Source of the DNA: Chryseobacterium ureilyticum
GTDB taxonomy: Bacteria; Bacteroidota; Bacteroidia; Flavobacteriales; Weeksellaceae
Assembly (NCBI RefSeq): GCF_900156735.1
Contig: NZ_FTOL01000006.1
Coordinates: 186,001-250,000, forward strand
Direction of reading: 5' to 3'
DNA length: 64,000 nucleotides
Below are positions 52,709 through 61,897 of the stretch, one piece after another. Below the pieces are notes generated by a model. It did not search any database and was not told where the DNA came from. It saw nothing but the letters and a program-made list of their open reading frames with translations. The position numbers were made by a program, and so were the translations under genes. Numbering within the stretch: position 1 is the stretch's first letter; each line of letters starts with the position of its first letter.

Positions 52709-53510
52709 AATAGTATTTTCATTTTTACTGATTTGCTTTTACACTTTTGTATCAGCACAATACACTGTTCCTGAAAAACCGGCAATTCTATATCCTGTAT
52801 TTGATGAAGCGGGACTTCTCTCTCAGCAGGAAAAAGATGAACTGAACAATAAACTGATCAAGTTTGCAGATTCTACTTCTACGGAAATAGAAGTGGTAAT
52901 CATCAAGTCTACCAAAGGCGAAGATGTCAATTTTCTGGCAACAATGTTTGGTGAAAAATGGAAAATCGGGAAAAAAGGTGTCGATAACGGAGTTGTATTC
53001 CTGATCGCAACAGAAGACAGAACGATGTCTATTCAGCAAGGACGAGCCGTAGAACAATATCTTACAGCATCCGTAGCAGGGCAGATTCTGGACTACATTG
53101 TTACTCCTAATTTCAAAAAAGGACTATGGTATGAAGGGATTAATCGTGGTACCTCAGCCATTATGGAAGCGGTTCAGGGCAAATTCAAACCTGCTCCTAC
53201 AACATCCCCTTCAGGTGATGGCAGTGCCCTTAAAGTTCTTATTATCGCCTTTGTTATCTTTATCATCATTGCTATTCTGTTCGGTAACCGTGGAGGCGGA
53301 CGTGGCGGAGGCGGAAATTATGATGATGACGATGACGTAATCATTACTCGAAGAGGACGCAGAAATTACCCTGGCGGTTTCTTCCCATTCCCTGGTGGAT
53401 TTGGCGGTGGCGGCTTTGGTGGTGGAAGTTCCGGTGGCGGCGGAGGTGGATTCGGCGGCTTTGGCGGCGGAGGAAGCTTCGGTGGCGGGGGTGCTTCCGG
53501 AGGATGGTAA
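52689..53510 (+). CDS. TPM-domain protein with signal peptide and glycine-rich tail
   Basis: 273 residues. Signal peptide (LKIVFSFLLICFYTFVSAQ), then the TPM domain at about 35-165 (FDEAGLLSQQEKDELNNKL, STEIEVVIIKSTKGEDVNF, GVVFLIATEDRTMSIQQGR), a membrane helix (KVLIIAFVIFIIIAILF) near residue 185, and a tail consisting almost wholly of Gly, Ser and Phe. This is the YgcG-like architecture. Glycine repetition at 53290-53510 is coding, not a tandem-repeat element. Third gene of the lemA trio. Confidence 0.9.
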   Translation: MKLRSLKIVFSFLLICFYTFVSAQYTVPEKPAILYPVFDEAGLLSQQEKDELNNKLIKFADSTSTEIEVVIIKSTKGEDVNFLATMFGEKWKIGKKGVDNGVVFLIATEDRTMSIQQGRAVEQYLTASVAGQILDYIVTPNFKKGLWYEGINRGTSAIMEAVQGKFKPAPTTSPSGDGSALKVLIIAFVIFIIIAILFGNRGGGRGGGGNYDDDDDVIITRRGRRNYPGGFFPFPGGFGGGGFGGGSSGGGGGGFGGFGGGGSFGGGGASGGW

Positions 53511-53540
53511 TCTTACAAGAATTTATATCATATATAAAAC

Positions 53541-53571
53541 AGATCAGGTCTCAATGACCTGATTTTTTATT
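53541..53571 (+). terminator. Terminator of the lemA-TPM-TPM transcript
   Basis: ATCAGGTC, loop TCAAT, GACCTGAT and six T, about 30 bases after the stop. Confidence 0.8.
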
Positions 53572-53708
53572 TAAAAACCTAAAATAACATCATTTCTTTG
53601 ATTTTAATTAACATTAAATTGACTTTCACATATTAAAAAATTAATAAATCAACATAAAACCTACCTTTTATTCAATATTTTTTCAGTATATTTACTGAAA
53701 ACAGGATT

Positions 53709-54230
53709 ATGAAGAAGACACTCGTAGTATTTGCACACCCTTACCTGGAGCACTCCAATTCGAACGTAGAGCTCATTAATTTCTACGTTCGCCACCAGCA
53801 TTATACCTTACGTGATCTTTATGAAGAATATCCTGATTTTCATATCGCCGCCTTCAGAGAAAGGAAACGCTTAGCCAATTATGACCGGTTTATCTTCCAG
53901 TTCCCCTTAATATGGTTTGGAATGCCACCTTTATTAAGATTATGGATCGATGAAGTTTTTGACCGTGACTGGCTACAATCTGGGAAATATAATCCATTGG
54001 AAAATAAAGAAGTTTATATTCTGATAACCACCGGCGGCAAGGAAAGATCTTTCAGCAAAGAAGGAACCTATCAATATTCCGTGGATGAACTGATCAGCGG
54101 GCTGATTGTATCATTGAAAGTTTTCAAAGCAGATATCAAGCACATCAAGATCGTTTACGAAGCTAATAAATTGTCTAAAAAAGAAATTATTTTACATAAA
54201 AAAGAGTTTACAGAACTACTCAATCAATAA
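53709..54230 (+). CDS. KefF-like NAD(P)H-dependent flavodoxin-fold oxidoreductase
   Basis: 173 residues of the flavodoxin-like quinone reductase family. FAHPYLEHSNSNVELI contains the FMN phosphate-binding segment, IFQFPLIWFGMPPLLRLWID is the typical active-site helix and loop, and ITTGGKERSF the third motif. In enteric bacteria KefF binds and activates the KefC antiporter, and here the gene is followed three bases later by a KefB/KefC-like gene. Pairing makes the KefF role probable; free quinone reductase activity is also expected. Confidence 0.88.
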   Translation: MKKTLVVFAHPYLEHSNSNVELINFYVRHQHYTLRDLYEEYPDFHIAAFRERKRLANYDRFIFQFPLIWFGMPPLLRLWIDEVFDRDWLQSGKYNPLENKEVYILITTGGKERSFSKEGTYQYSVDELISGLIVSLKVFKADIKHIKIVYEANKLSKKEIILHKKEFTELLNQ

Positions 54231-54233
54231 CAT

Positions 54234-56120
54234 ATGGAGTCTAGCTTAGCGATGAACACGTTACTTTTTCTCGGTGTAGCCATTATTATGGTTCCATTAG
54301 CCAGAAAATTGGGGTTGAGTTCTGTAATCGGTTATATTTTAGGAGGAATCATCATTGGTCCTTATGTTCTCAGGCTTACCGGGAATAATGTGAATGACAT
54401 TATGCACGCCAGTGAATTTGGAGTGATTATGCTTTTATTCATTGTAGGTCTGGAGCTGGAGCCTAGAAAGTTCTGGGAAATGCGGAAGAAAATAATGGGT
54501 TTGGGGCTTACACAAATGCTGCTTACCATTTTACTTCTTTTTCTGGTATTTATTGGTGTAGGCTGGAGAGTAGATAAAGCGATTGCAGTGGCAATGTGTT
54601 TTGCACTTTCTTCTACGGCTATCGTATTACAAACTTTACAGGAAAAGAATAATTTTAAAACAACAGCTGGAGAAGCTTCATTTTCCACATTGCTATTTCA
54701 GGATATTTCAGTGATTCCTATTTTGGCAATACTTCCCATAGTTGCTAATTACAAAGCGAAACATCATGATAATGAAATTCAGATTCTGATTCAGAAACTT
54801 CCGGAATGGCTTCAGGCAGGAACGGTAATTTTCGGAGTAGCATTATTGATATTATTGGGAAGATATGTATTTGTTCCTTTTTTAAGGTATGTTTCAAAAT
54901 CTGGGATGGCAGAACTACTGACGGCCTCTTCCCTATTTCTGGTTATCGGTGTATCCGAACTGATGGTGGTCATTGGACTGTCTCCTGCATTGGGAGCTTT
55001 CTTAGCTGGTGTAATGCTTGCCAACAGTGAATTCAGGCACGAACTTGAAGCACAAATCAATCCTTTTAAAGGACTTTTGCTTGCTGTTTTCTTCGTGAGC
55101 GTAGGTTCTACGATCAATTTTAATATTATTCAGAAAGACCCACTATTTATATTCAGTACCGTGCTTGCCGTACTGCTTGTAAAATTTATTGTTTTATATT
55201 CTATTGGGAAGTTTTTCAGAATAGATACTCCGCAAAGTCTTTTCTATGCTTTTGCCTTATCTCAGGTGGGGGAATTTGCTTTTGTATTAATTAATTATGC
55301 CTCGGATCTTTATCTTCTAGGTCCCGAACTCAATGCTCAGTTGATGGCTGTTACAGCAATTACCATGTGCATCACTCCTATTCTTCTTATTGTAAATGAT
55401 AAATTTATTACCCCTAAATTTATCAAAGAAATCCCTGAAGAAGAACATGATTTCAATATTCTGGACAGTGATGTGAGCCAGAAGAAAATCATCATTGTAG
55501 GTTTTGGACATTTTGGAAGTACAGTTGGGCGTCTTTTAAAGGCAAATAAAATCTCAGCAACGGTTCTGGACAGAGATTCTGACCGTGTAAAGCTTTTGAG
55601 AAGCTATGGCTTTAAAGTATATTATGGTGATGCTACAAGAATTCCTATTCTAAGAGCTGCCGGAATTGAAGAGGCTGAAATTTTAGTGCTATGCCTTGAT
55701 GATTCTGATGACAATATGTTTATCGCTGAACTTGTGCGTGAACACTATCCTAAAGTAAAAATATTTGTAAGGGCAAAAAACAGAATTGACGCTTATGAAT
55801 ACCTGAACAACGGGATTAATCACATTTATCGGGAAACATTAGGAACTGCTGTAGATATGGCTGTGGATGTACTTCACGAAACTGGCATGAGAAAATATGC
55901 AGCAAGACGTCTCGGGCAAAGATTTATGGCTATTGATAAAGCCTCTGTCAGAAAGCTTGCAAAGATGACGGAAGATCAAGATATTGCTTTATTCAGCACA
56001 AAAGAAATCCTCCAGCGGGAAGAGGAATTATTGGCTTATGACAATCTGAATTTTGATAATAAAAATTGGGATACTTCTTCCGCTACAGACAGTGAAGATG
56101 AAGAAGAATCCCAGGATTGA
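54234..56120 (+). CDS. CPA2 cation:proton antiporter with RCK domain, KefB/KefC-like
   Basis: 628 residues. Residues 10-385 carry about twelve hydrophobic segments of the sodium/proton exchanger type, including FALSSTAIVLQTLQEK and FLAGVMLANSEFRHELEAQI. Residues about 417-535 are an RCK_N domain with a Rossmann motif (IIIVGFGHFGSTVGRLL) and VLDRDSDRVKLLRSYGFKV, binding a nucleotide. The acidic tail (DEEEESQD) is short. Exports potassium in exchange for protons, opened in enterobacteria by electrophile-glutathione adducts; the gating ligand in this phylum is uncertain. It is cotranscribed with the kefF-like gene. Confidence 0.9.
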   Translation: MESSLAMNTLLFLGVAIIMVPLARKLGLSSVIGYILGGIIIGPYVLRLTGNNVNDIMHASEFGVIMLLFIVGLELEPRKFWEMRKKIMGLGLTQMLLTILLLFLVFIGVGWRVDKAIAVAMCFALSSTAIVLQTLQEKNNFKTTAGEASFSTLLFQDISVIPILAILPIVANYKAKHHDNEIQILIQKLPEWLQAGTVIFGVALLILLGRYVFVPFLRYVSKSGMAELLTASSLFLVIGVSELMVVIGLSPALGAFLAGVMLANSEFRHELEAQINPFKGLLLAVFFVSVGSTINFNIIQKDPLFIFSTVLAVLLVKFIVLYSIGKFFRIDTPQSLFYAFALSQVGEFAFVLINYASDLYLLGPELNAQLMAVTAITMCITPILLIVNDKFITPKFIKEIPEEEHDFNILDSDVSQKKIIIVGFGHFGSTVGRLLKANKISATVLDRDSDRVKLLRSYGFKVYYGDATRIPILRAAGIEEAEILVLCLDDSDDNMFIAELVREHYPKVKIFVRAKNRIDAYEYLNNGINHIYRETLGTAVDMAVDVLHETGMRKYAARRLGQRFMAIDKASVRKLAKMTEDQDIALFSTKEILQREEELLAYDNLNFDNKNWDTSSATDSEDEEESQD

Positions 56121-56121
56121 T

Positions 56122-56937
56122 TTATTGGATATTTATACTTCCACCACTGCTTTCATCCTTAGTGATGTTTTTAAGATCTCCTTTTTTGGAAACATCTACA
56201 CTTCCCCCTGAAGAGGCTTCTGCTTTAACGGAAGTTACTGCACTGATCTGAATGCTTGCTCCACTGGATGCTTCTGCTTCTACATTGTCTACGATAACTT
56301 CTTTCGCTGAAATACTACTGCCGGAAGAAGAGCTGATGTCTGCATGCTTTGCTTTTCCGGAGATATCAATGCTTGAGCCCGATGAAGAATCAATATCAAG
56401 ATTTACTGCCCAGATTTTTCCACTAAAGTTACTACTGCTGTCTGCGTTGATATTAAAATCATTTGCTTCCAGATCTCCCGAAATACTTCCGGCGCTTGAT
56501 ACTTCAATGCTTGTCTTTTCCTGAGTAAATTTATCTTTTACTTTAATGCTTGCCGCAGATTCAGCAACTAGTTTTGTAAAGTCTTTTGTATAGATTTTTG
56601 CTGTCACCTTATTAATATTCATTACTCTGATACCTGATTTATAATGAATATGAAGTTTTCCGCCACTATTTTCCACAAGTATTTCATCAATAATATTTTG
56701 AGGGGCAGAGATTACAACTTTTTCAACGTCAGATTTGATAATTTCAGCCTCAATAGCCTGGGAAACCTGGATTTCATCAAAATCACCATTAAATTCTTTC
56801 TGCTGAATCGGTCCTGCTTCCTTATTGATGACCTTCTCTACCCAGCCATTTTTTTCTTTGTTATTTTTCTCATGCTTTTCATTACATGAGGCTAATAACA
56901 CTAAGGCTGAAAAAATAAAAAGAGTTCTTTTTTTCAT
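56122..56937 (-). CDS. Head-GIN domain lipoprotein
   Basis: 271 residues, lipoprotein signal FIFSALVLLASC. After a charged spacer, residues 50-260 match the head-GIN (DUF2807) auto-transporter-adhesin-like fold: FNGDFDEIQVSQAIEAEII, then a parallel beta-helix of short turns with Ser, Gly and Ala (SSSSGSSISAKEV, EASSGASIQIS, EASSGGSVDVSKKG). It is likely cell-surface or periplasmic with a structural or binding role; none is proven. Convergent with the antiporter gene, stop codons one base apart. Confidence 0.85.
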   Translation of the reverse strand: MKKRTLFIFSALVLLASCNEKHEKNNKEKNGWVEKVINKEAGPIQQKEFNGDFDEIQVSQAIEAEIIKSDVEKVVISAPQNIIDEILVENSGGKLHIHYKSGIRVMNINKVTAKIYTKDFTKLVAESAASIKVKDKFTQEKTSIEVSSAGSISGDLEANDFNINADSSSNFSGKIWAVNLDIDSSSGSSIDISGKAKHADISSSSGSSISAKEVIVDNVEAEASSGASIQISAVTSVKAEASSGGSVDVSKKGDLKNITKDESSGGSINIQ

Positions 56938-57168
56938 GTTTATTTCTTTTATAGATTATTTTTTGGATATATAATTTAATAACAACTAAATTATGAAAAA
57001 TATTACATTAGTATCAGAAAATACCCTATTTCTATGTAATCTAATGAAAACGCAAGGTTTAAGTCTTTTATCTGGACATTCTTTCCACTACTTTTTAAAT
57101 ACATACAGTGAAATATCTCTAGTGAAGTAAGTTTTTAATATCTTTATACTTTAATAACAATTATATTT

Positions 57169-59310
57169 ATGAAGAATATTTCATCGGTATTATTAATTTC
57201 TGCCTTGGCGTTCAATCAATCTTGTACTACAATGAAACAGACCGATACTCAACAGGAACTTCCGGCTCCTGATCCATCTTTATCATCAAATCCTTTCATG
57301 AAGAAGAGTAAACTTCAATATGAAGCGCCGGAGTTTGATAAAATTAAAAACGAACATTTCAAACCTGCTTTTGAATTTGGTTTAAAGCAGCATGCCGCTG
57401 AAGTTGAGAAAATTGCCAATAATCCGGCAAGTCCTACTTTTGAGAATACGATTGTTGCATTGGAAAAAAGCGGTGAAGTTCTGAGAAGAACACAAATTGT
57501 TTTTTCTAATCTTACAAGTGCAAATACAAACCCTACTTTACAGGCTTTAGATGAAGAGTATGCTCCTATTTTTGCAGCACATTCTGATAAGATATTCCTG
57601 AATGAAAATCTTTATAAAAGAATCAAATCAATCAAAGAAGACGGGTTAGATTCTGAAAGCAAAAGACTGGTACAATATTATAAACAAAACTTTGAAATCG
57701 CTGGAGCTAATCTTTCTGCAGCAGACAAAGAAAAATTAAAGCAGATCAATCAGGAGCTTGCTTCTCTTTCTACTCAATATGCCAACAAACTATTGGAAGC
57801 TAGAAAGCAAGGTGGTGTATTCTTTTCTGATGCAAAGGAACTAGACGGACTTTCTGCTGATGAAATAGCAGCGGCTGCAGCTGATGCAAAAACGGCAGGA
57901 CAACCAGGAAAATATCTTCTTGCCCTACAAAACACAACACAACAACCTCTTTTACAAAACCTTAAAAACAGAGCAACCAGAGAGAAACTATTCAAAGCTT
58001 CATGGACAAGAGCTGAAAAAGGTGATGCTAATGATACTAGAGAAACTATAGAGAAACTGGCTAAGCTTAGACTGAAAAAAGCTCAGACTTTAGGTAAAAA
58101 GAATTTTGCAGAATGGAAACTTCAGGATCAAATGGCAAAAACTCCTGAAGCAGCTATTAAACTAATGAATCAGATTGCTACTCCAGCAGTGGAAACAGCA
58201 AAACGTGAAGCTAAAGACATTCAGGATCTTATTGATCAGCAAAAAGGAGGTTTCAAGGTAGAGCCTTGGGACTGGAATTTCTATGCTGAGCAGGTAAGAA
58301 AAGCTAAGTATGATCTTGATGAGAGTGAAATAAAGCCTTATTTTGAGATTACAACTGTTTTAGAAAAAGGGGTATTCTTCGCTGCTGAAAAATTCTATGG
58401 TTTAACATTCAAAAAGAGAACTGACCTTCCTGTTTATCATCCTGATGTAGTTACGTATGAAGTTTTTGATCATGACGGAAAATCTATCGCGATCTATTAC
58501 CTAGATTTCTATACAAGAGATTCTAAAAATGGAGGAGCTTGGATGAGCAACTTTGTGGAACAATCTTATTTAATGGGAACAAAACCTGTGATTGTCAACT
58601 GCTACAATTATCAGAAACCAGCTCCTGGAAAACCTTCGTTAATCAGTTTTGATGATGTTTCAACAATCTTCCATGAATTTGGGCACTCTATCCACGGAAT
58701 GTTTGCAAGCCAGAAATATCCTTCTTTATCAGGAACTAACGTACCTAGAGACTTTGTAGAATTCCCTTCACAGATCAATGAGCACTGGGCATTAGATCCT
58801 GTAGTTTTGAAAAACTATGCTGTTCATTATGAAACAAAACAGCCTATTCCACAAACTTTAGTAGAAAAGATCAAAAAAGCGGCTACTTTCAACCAAGGTT
58901 ATATGACCTCTGAATTGGTTTCTGCAGCAGCTGTAGATATGGACTGGCATACTGTAGGTAAAGAAGGACAGTTTATTCCTGTTTTAGATTTCGAAAAACA
59001 ATCTTTAACAAACCACGGATTCACTTTGGCTACTGTTCCGCCTAGATATCATACCCCTTATTTTGCTCACATCTGGGGAGGTGGATATTCAGCAGGATAT
59101 TATGCTTATCTATGGTCTGAAACATTGGATAACGATGCATGGGAATGGATTAAAAACAATGGTGGATTAACCAGAGAAAATGGTGACCGTTTCAGAAAAT
59201 ATATTCTTTCTGTAGGAAATTCTGTAGATCTAAACCAGGCATTCAGAGATTTCACAGGACACGATCCGGATATCAAACCTTTATTGAGAAACAGAGGATT
59301 TATAAAATAA
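57169..59310 (+). CDS. M3-family metallopeptidase (peptidyl-dipeptidase-like), lipoprotein
   Basis: 713 residues. N-terminal signal ends SALAFNQSC (lipid Cys). The catalytic zinc site is HEFGH at residues 502-506 (TIFHEFGHSIHGMFA), with the third ligand Glu about 25 residues on, in FVEFPSQINEHW. Other M3 hallmarks: NNPASPTFENTIVALEKSG near residue 84, YFDLD-like YYLDFYTRDSKNGGAW and RYHTPYFAHIWGGGYSAGYY. Length and pattern fit Dcp/oligopeptidase A, here anchored in the periplasm, where it would trim peptides. A terminator follows. Confidence 0.93.
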   Translation: MKNISSVLLISALAFNQSCTTMKQTDTQQELPAPDPSLSSNPFMKKSKLQYEAPEFDKIKNEHFKPAFEFGLKQHAAEVEKIANNPASPTFENTIVALEKSGEVLRRTQIVFSNLTSANTNPTLQALDEEYAPIFAAHSDKIFLNENLYKRIKSIKEDGLDSESKRLVQYYKQNFEIAGANLSAADKEKLKQINQELASLSTQYANKLLEARKQGGVFFSDAKELDGLSADEIAAAAADAKTAGQPGKYLLALQNTTQQPLLQNLKNRATREKLFKASWTRAEKGDANDTRETIEKLAKLRLKKAQTLGKKNFAEWKLQDQMAKTPEAAIKLMNQIATPAVETAKREAKDIQDLIDQQKGGFKVEPWDWNFYAEQVRKAKYDLDESEIKPYFEITTVLEKGVFFAAEKFYGLTFKKRTDLPVYHPDVVTYEVFDHDGKSIAIYYLDFYTRDSKNGGAWMSNFVEQSYLMGTKPVIVNCYNYQKPAPGKPSLISFDDVSTIFHEFGHSIHGMFASQKYPSLSGTNVPRDFVEFPSQINEHWALDPVVLKNYAVHYETKQPIPQTLVEKIKKAATFNQGYMTSELVSAAAVDMDWHTVGKEGQFIPVLDFEKQSLTNHGFTLATVPPRYHTPYFAHIWGGGYSAGYYAYLWSETLDNDAWEWIKNNGGLTRENGDRFRKYILSVGNSVDLNQAFRDFTGHDPDIKPLLRNRGFIK

Positions 59311-59317
59311 TATAATG

Positions 59318-59350
59318 GAAGCATTCTTTTTTAAGAATGCTTCTTTTTTT
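59318..59350 (+). terminator. Terminator of the M3 peptidase gene
   Basis: GAAGCATTCTTTTTTAAGAA with the rest of the complement (TGCTTC) and seven T, starting eight bases after the stop. Confidence 0.85.
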
Positions 59351-59417
59351 GATTGAAATCTGAGAAATAAATGTTGGTTAAAGCCAATGACCTGATTATA
59401 TTATTTTAGAATATTCC

Positions 59418-59436
59418 AAAGCCCATTTCTATTGAA
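59418..59436. repeat. Second copy of the AAAGCCC..CTATTGA dispersed repeat
   Basis: AAAGCCCATTTCTATTGAA matches the copy at 29347-29369 at all but two of the shared positions. A related TTGGTTAAAGCCAA half lies at 59374-59387. Confidence 0.45.
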
Positions 59437-59477
59437 ATTTATTCTATTTTTGTGGCTTAAAATTTTAAATAAAAAAC

Positions 59478-59855
59478 ATGAATTGTCCCTGTTGTTCAGG
59501 AAAATCCTACGAAGAATGCTGTAAGCCTTATCATACTGGAGAAAAACACGCTCCTACCGCTGAAGCTTTAATGCGCTCAAGATTTTCAGCGTTTGCCATT
59601 CCGAATGGAGAATATCTGATGGAAACTACTCTTCCTGGAAAACGAAAGTATCACAATAAACAAGACCTTCAGGAATGGGGTGAGATTAATAAATGGACAA
59701 AACTTGAAATCATTCAGACTCCAGCCTTAAATCATGTAGAATTTAAAGCTTATTATACTGATGAAGACGGACATCCCCAGATCCACCATGAATTTTCCGT
59801 TTTTCAGAAAATGCATGAGCGTTGGTATTATGTTTCAGGCGAATTTTTAGATTAA
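59478..59855 (+). CDS. YchJ-family protein with SEC-C zinc motif
   Basis: 125 residues. The N-terminus is a SEC-C-type zinc motif, CPCCSGKSYEECCKPYH, with CxC and CCxxxH ligands. The rest is the YchJ domain (ALMRSRFSAFAIPNGEYLME, VEFKAYYTDEDGHPQIHHE and WYYVSGEF), of SnoaL-like fold. Function unknown. The SEC-C motif suggests a contact with SecB-like chaperones, ribosomes or nucleic acid. TATTTTTG at 59445-59452 may be its promoter. Confidence 0.9.
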   Translation: MNCPCCSGKSYEECCKPYHTGEKHAPTAEALMRSRFSAFAIPNGEYLMETTLPGKRKYHNKQDLQEWGEINKWTKLEIIQTPALNHVEFKAYYTDEDGHPQIHHEFSVFQKMHERWYYVSGEFLD

Positions 59856-59867
59856 TAAATTAATAAT

Positions 59868-60461
59868 ATGAAGAAGAATTTTATTTATACACTGTTATTT
59901 TTGTTTTGCAGTTTCAGTGTTTTCAATGCTCAGACTGCTGAGGATAAAAAGGAGATTTCCATAGCTGTAACTGATATTTTAAAAGGTTTCCAAACCAAAA
60001 ATGGAGACCTCATGAATAAATATATGAACCCAACCTATGGCATTGGTATCCTTTATAAAAGTGGTGGTGATCTTGGGTTTGTTTTAAATGAAGAGGTTGA
60101 TTTAAATAGATCTTTAGGCTATATTGAAAAGACATGGAATATCAGAAATCAATTTCCTATACAGTTTGACACTACTTTTGAATATGATGCAAAAAACCAA
60201 AAGTGGAAAAAAGAAGGATTATCTGTTCAGTTTAATTCTAATGCAGTGAATGCTTATGCTGATAAGTTTTTACCACAGTATTCCGTAAAAGATCAGGAAA
60301 TTTTTAAGATCAATTCGAGCCCAAAGAATGTGGTTTTTGTAACACTTGCTGAAAATAGTAAAGAAAAAGCACCTATCAACGGATTCAGATTTGTGATGAC
60401 AAAGATTGAAGGAAAATGGTTCTTAACGTTTATTGACGTGACAGAGTATGATGCTGAGTAA
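59868..60461 (+). CDS. Secreted protein of unknown function
   Basis: 197 residues, signal peptide MKKNFIYTLLFLFCSFSVFNAQ. The mature part begins with an alpha helix (DKKEISIAVTDILKGFQTKN) and ends with FRFVMTKIEGKWFLTFIDV, the strand-rich close of an NTF2/SnoaL-like fold. No family assigned. It begins 13 bases after ychJ and ends before a terminator, so the two are probably cotranscribed. Confidence 0.65.
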   Translation: MKKNFIYTLLFLFCSFSVFNAQTAEDKKEISIAVTDILKGFQTKNGDLMNKYMNPTYGIGILYKSGGDLGFVLNEEVDLNRSLGYIEKTWNIRNQFPIQFDTTFEYDAKNQKWKKEGLSVQFNSNAVNAYADKFLPQYSVKDQEIFKINSSPKNVVFVTLAENSKEKAPINGFRFVMTKIEGKWFLTFIDVTEYDAE

Positions 60462-60504
60462 TTACCCGATGACACACTCAAACTACCATAACTTATAAAA
60501 AAGT

Positions 60505-60545
60505 AAACCACAGAAAACGAGTTGTTCTGTGGTTTATTTTTTATA
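60505..60545. terminator. Terminator between the secreted-protein gene and the SlyD-like gene
   Basis: AAACCACAGAA, a 9-base loop, TTCTGTGGTTTA and T-run. The stem words resemble those at 24081-24110. Confidence 0.8.
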
Positions 60546-60596
60546 CAATATTAGAATTGCAAAAATGTCCGAGATTTCGGGCATTTATATTATTTT

Positions 60597-61097
60597 TTAG
60601 TGTCCTTCAGTTCCGTCAATTCCGTGAGCGTGACCGTGAGACAATTCTTCTTCTGTTGCCGGACGTGTACTTAAAACTTCAACCTGGAAATCTAAAACTT
60701 TACCAGCCATTGGGTGGTTAAGATCAGCGATTACAATTTCTGGTGTTACTTCTACAACAAAACCTTGGAAGTTATTCCCTTGGTTATCAGATAATGGTAA
60801 AATAGCTCCAACTGGAGGAGTTCCTGATTCTTTGAACATTTCAATCGGTAACTGAGCAATAGCATCTGGTTGTCTTTCACCATAAGCTTCTTCTGGTTGA
60901 ATTACAAAATCAGCTTTATCGCCTGCTTTTAAACCAAGAATATTTTGTTCAAATTTTGGAATCATCATTCCTACACCATACAAAAATGTAAGTGGATTTT
61001 CTGTTGTTGTTTCTTCTACTAGAACTTTACTTCCATCTGCTTCGATTGTATGAAGTATATACTTTACAGCTACAACGTGGTTGTTTTCAATTGTCAT
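60597..61097 (-). CDS. SlyD-like FKBP-type peptidyl-prolyl isomerase
   Basis: 166 residues. FKBP core: VLVEETTTENPLTFLYGVGM, MIPKFEQNILGLKAGDKADF and a chaperone insert-in-flap (EEAYGERQPDAIAQLPIEMF) between residues about 65 and 125. The C-terminus is His-rich (HGHAHGIDGTEGH), as in SlyD, which uses it to bind Ni2+ or other metals. It is likely a cytoplasmic folding helper with a metal-storage side role. A TATATTTG box (complement of 61141-61148) lies upstream. Confidence 0.92.
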   Translation of the reverse strand: MTIENNHVVAVKYILHTIEADGSKVLVEETTTENPLTFLYGVGMMIPKFEQNILGLKAGDKADFVIQPEEAYGERQPDAIAQLPIEMFKESGTPPVGAILPLSDNQGNNFQGFVVEVTPEIVIADLNHPMAGKVLDFQVEVLSTRPATEEELSHGHAHGIDGTEGH

Positions 61098-61318
61098 ATT
61101 TTCTTTTTTTTGTCGTGAGTTTGATTCACGATTAATAATACAAATATACTATTTTTGAAATTATTTGATAAGTTGGAAAGTCAGAAGCTCGAAGAAGGAA
61201 GCTATGAGAGGCATAAAAAACAATTACACCTATTTTTTCATTCAAAAACAGGTTCATGTCTTTTAATTTCGTGAACTAGAAAAAACGTTCAGCATCATTC
61301 TTCCAATTTCAAATCTTC

Positions 61319-61570
61319 TTATTTTTTATTTCTGGTTTCATCGCGTTTTTTCTGCCTTAGTACAAAGAGATACAAACTTTCCACTTTCGTTCTTGCCCAA
61401 GGTGTTTTTCTTAAAAACTTCAAGGACGAATTAATACTTGGATTATCTGTAAAGCATTTTATATTGATCTGCTCACCCAATTTCTCAAATCCTTCGTAGT
61501 ATTCTACCAATTCTTCAAGAATAGCATCAAGTCTTTTCCCGTGTAAAGGATCTTTTGATTTTTCTTCCAT
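61319..61570 (-). CDS. VF530-like (DUF2132) DNA-binding protein
   Basis: 83 residues. The VF530 core is recognisable: DPLHGKRLDAILEELVEYYE, then KCFTDNPSINSSLKFLRKTP and WARTKVESLYLFVLR, with a basic tail. Members bind DNA through a small helical fold; the cellular role is not known. A stand-alone gene with a 220-base spacer upstream of the SlyD-like gene's promoter side and a divergent basic small gene next to it. Confidence 0.9.
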   Translation of the reverse strand: MEEKSKDPLHGKRLDAILEELVEYYEGFEKLGEQINIKCFTDNPSINSSLKFLRKTPWARTKVESLYLFVLRQKKRDETRNKK

Positions 61571-61614
61571 AACGCAGTAAAATTAAAACATTTTATCAGA
61601 CTTACCGACTAAAA

Positions 61615-61645
61615 TTGTCTGAACTCTTAATCTTTAGTATTTTTG
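61615..61645 (+). promoter_or_regulatory. Promoter of the small basic protein gene
   Basis: TTG at 61615-61617, 20 bases, TATTTTTG at 61638-61645, a full match in spacing and sequence. It supports the reality of the 52-codon gene that follows. Confidence 0.55.
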
Positions 61646-61688
61646 AAGAAGCTATTTTTTACCCATAAAATTATTAGTCACAAAAAGC

Positions 61689-61847
61689 ATGAGCAAGAAT
61701 AACGACGAAAACAGGAAAAAAAATAAAAAGAAAATTGATCAGAAAAAACGTAAAATGCAAAATGCAGAAGCAGAAAGAAAAGCACGTTTAAAACAAATTC
61801 GAGAAGATTTCAAAGCAAAAGAAGCAGATAATAACCCGGAACAATAG
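61689..61847 (+). CDS. Small highly charged protein of 52 residues
   Basis: The reading frame from ATG 61689 to TAG 61847 encodes 52 residues dominated by Lys, Arg, Glu, Asn and Gln (begins MSKNNDENRKKNKKKIDQ and contains AEAERKARLKQIREDF). It should form one long charged helix or coiled coil. No family was recognised. A well-spaced promoter lies 44 bases upstream and sbcD begins 50 bases after its stop. Its role, perhaps nucleic-acid binding, is unknown. Confidence 0.55.
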   Translation: MSKNNDENRKKNKKKIDQKKRKMQNAEAERKARLKQIREDFKAKEADNNPEQ

Positions 61848-61897
61848 TTCATTATCAAGCCTGGTCGCTTTAATTATATAACATCGATAAACTTTTT

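Noticed and set aside
53290..53510. GGC/GGT-rich repetition
   Set aside because: In frame, the glycine-rich tail of the TPM protein; normal for this family.
56993..57130. Possible 45-codon gene upstream of the M3 peptidase (ATG 56993 to TAA 57130)
   Set aside because: No recognisable motif, no convincing promoter, and length within chance for AT-rich DNA; not called as a gene.
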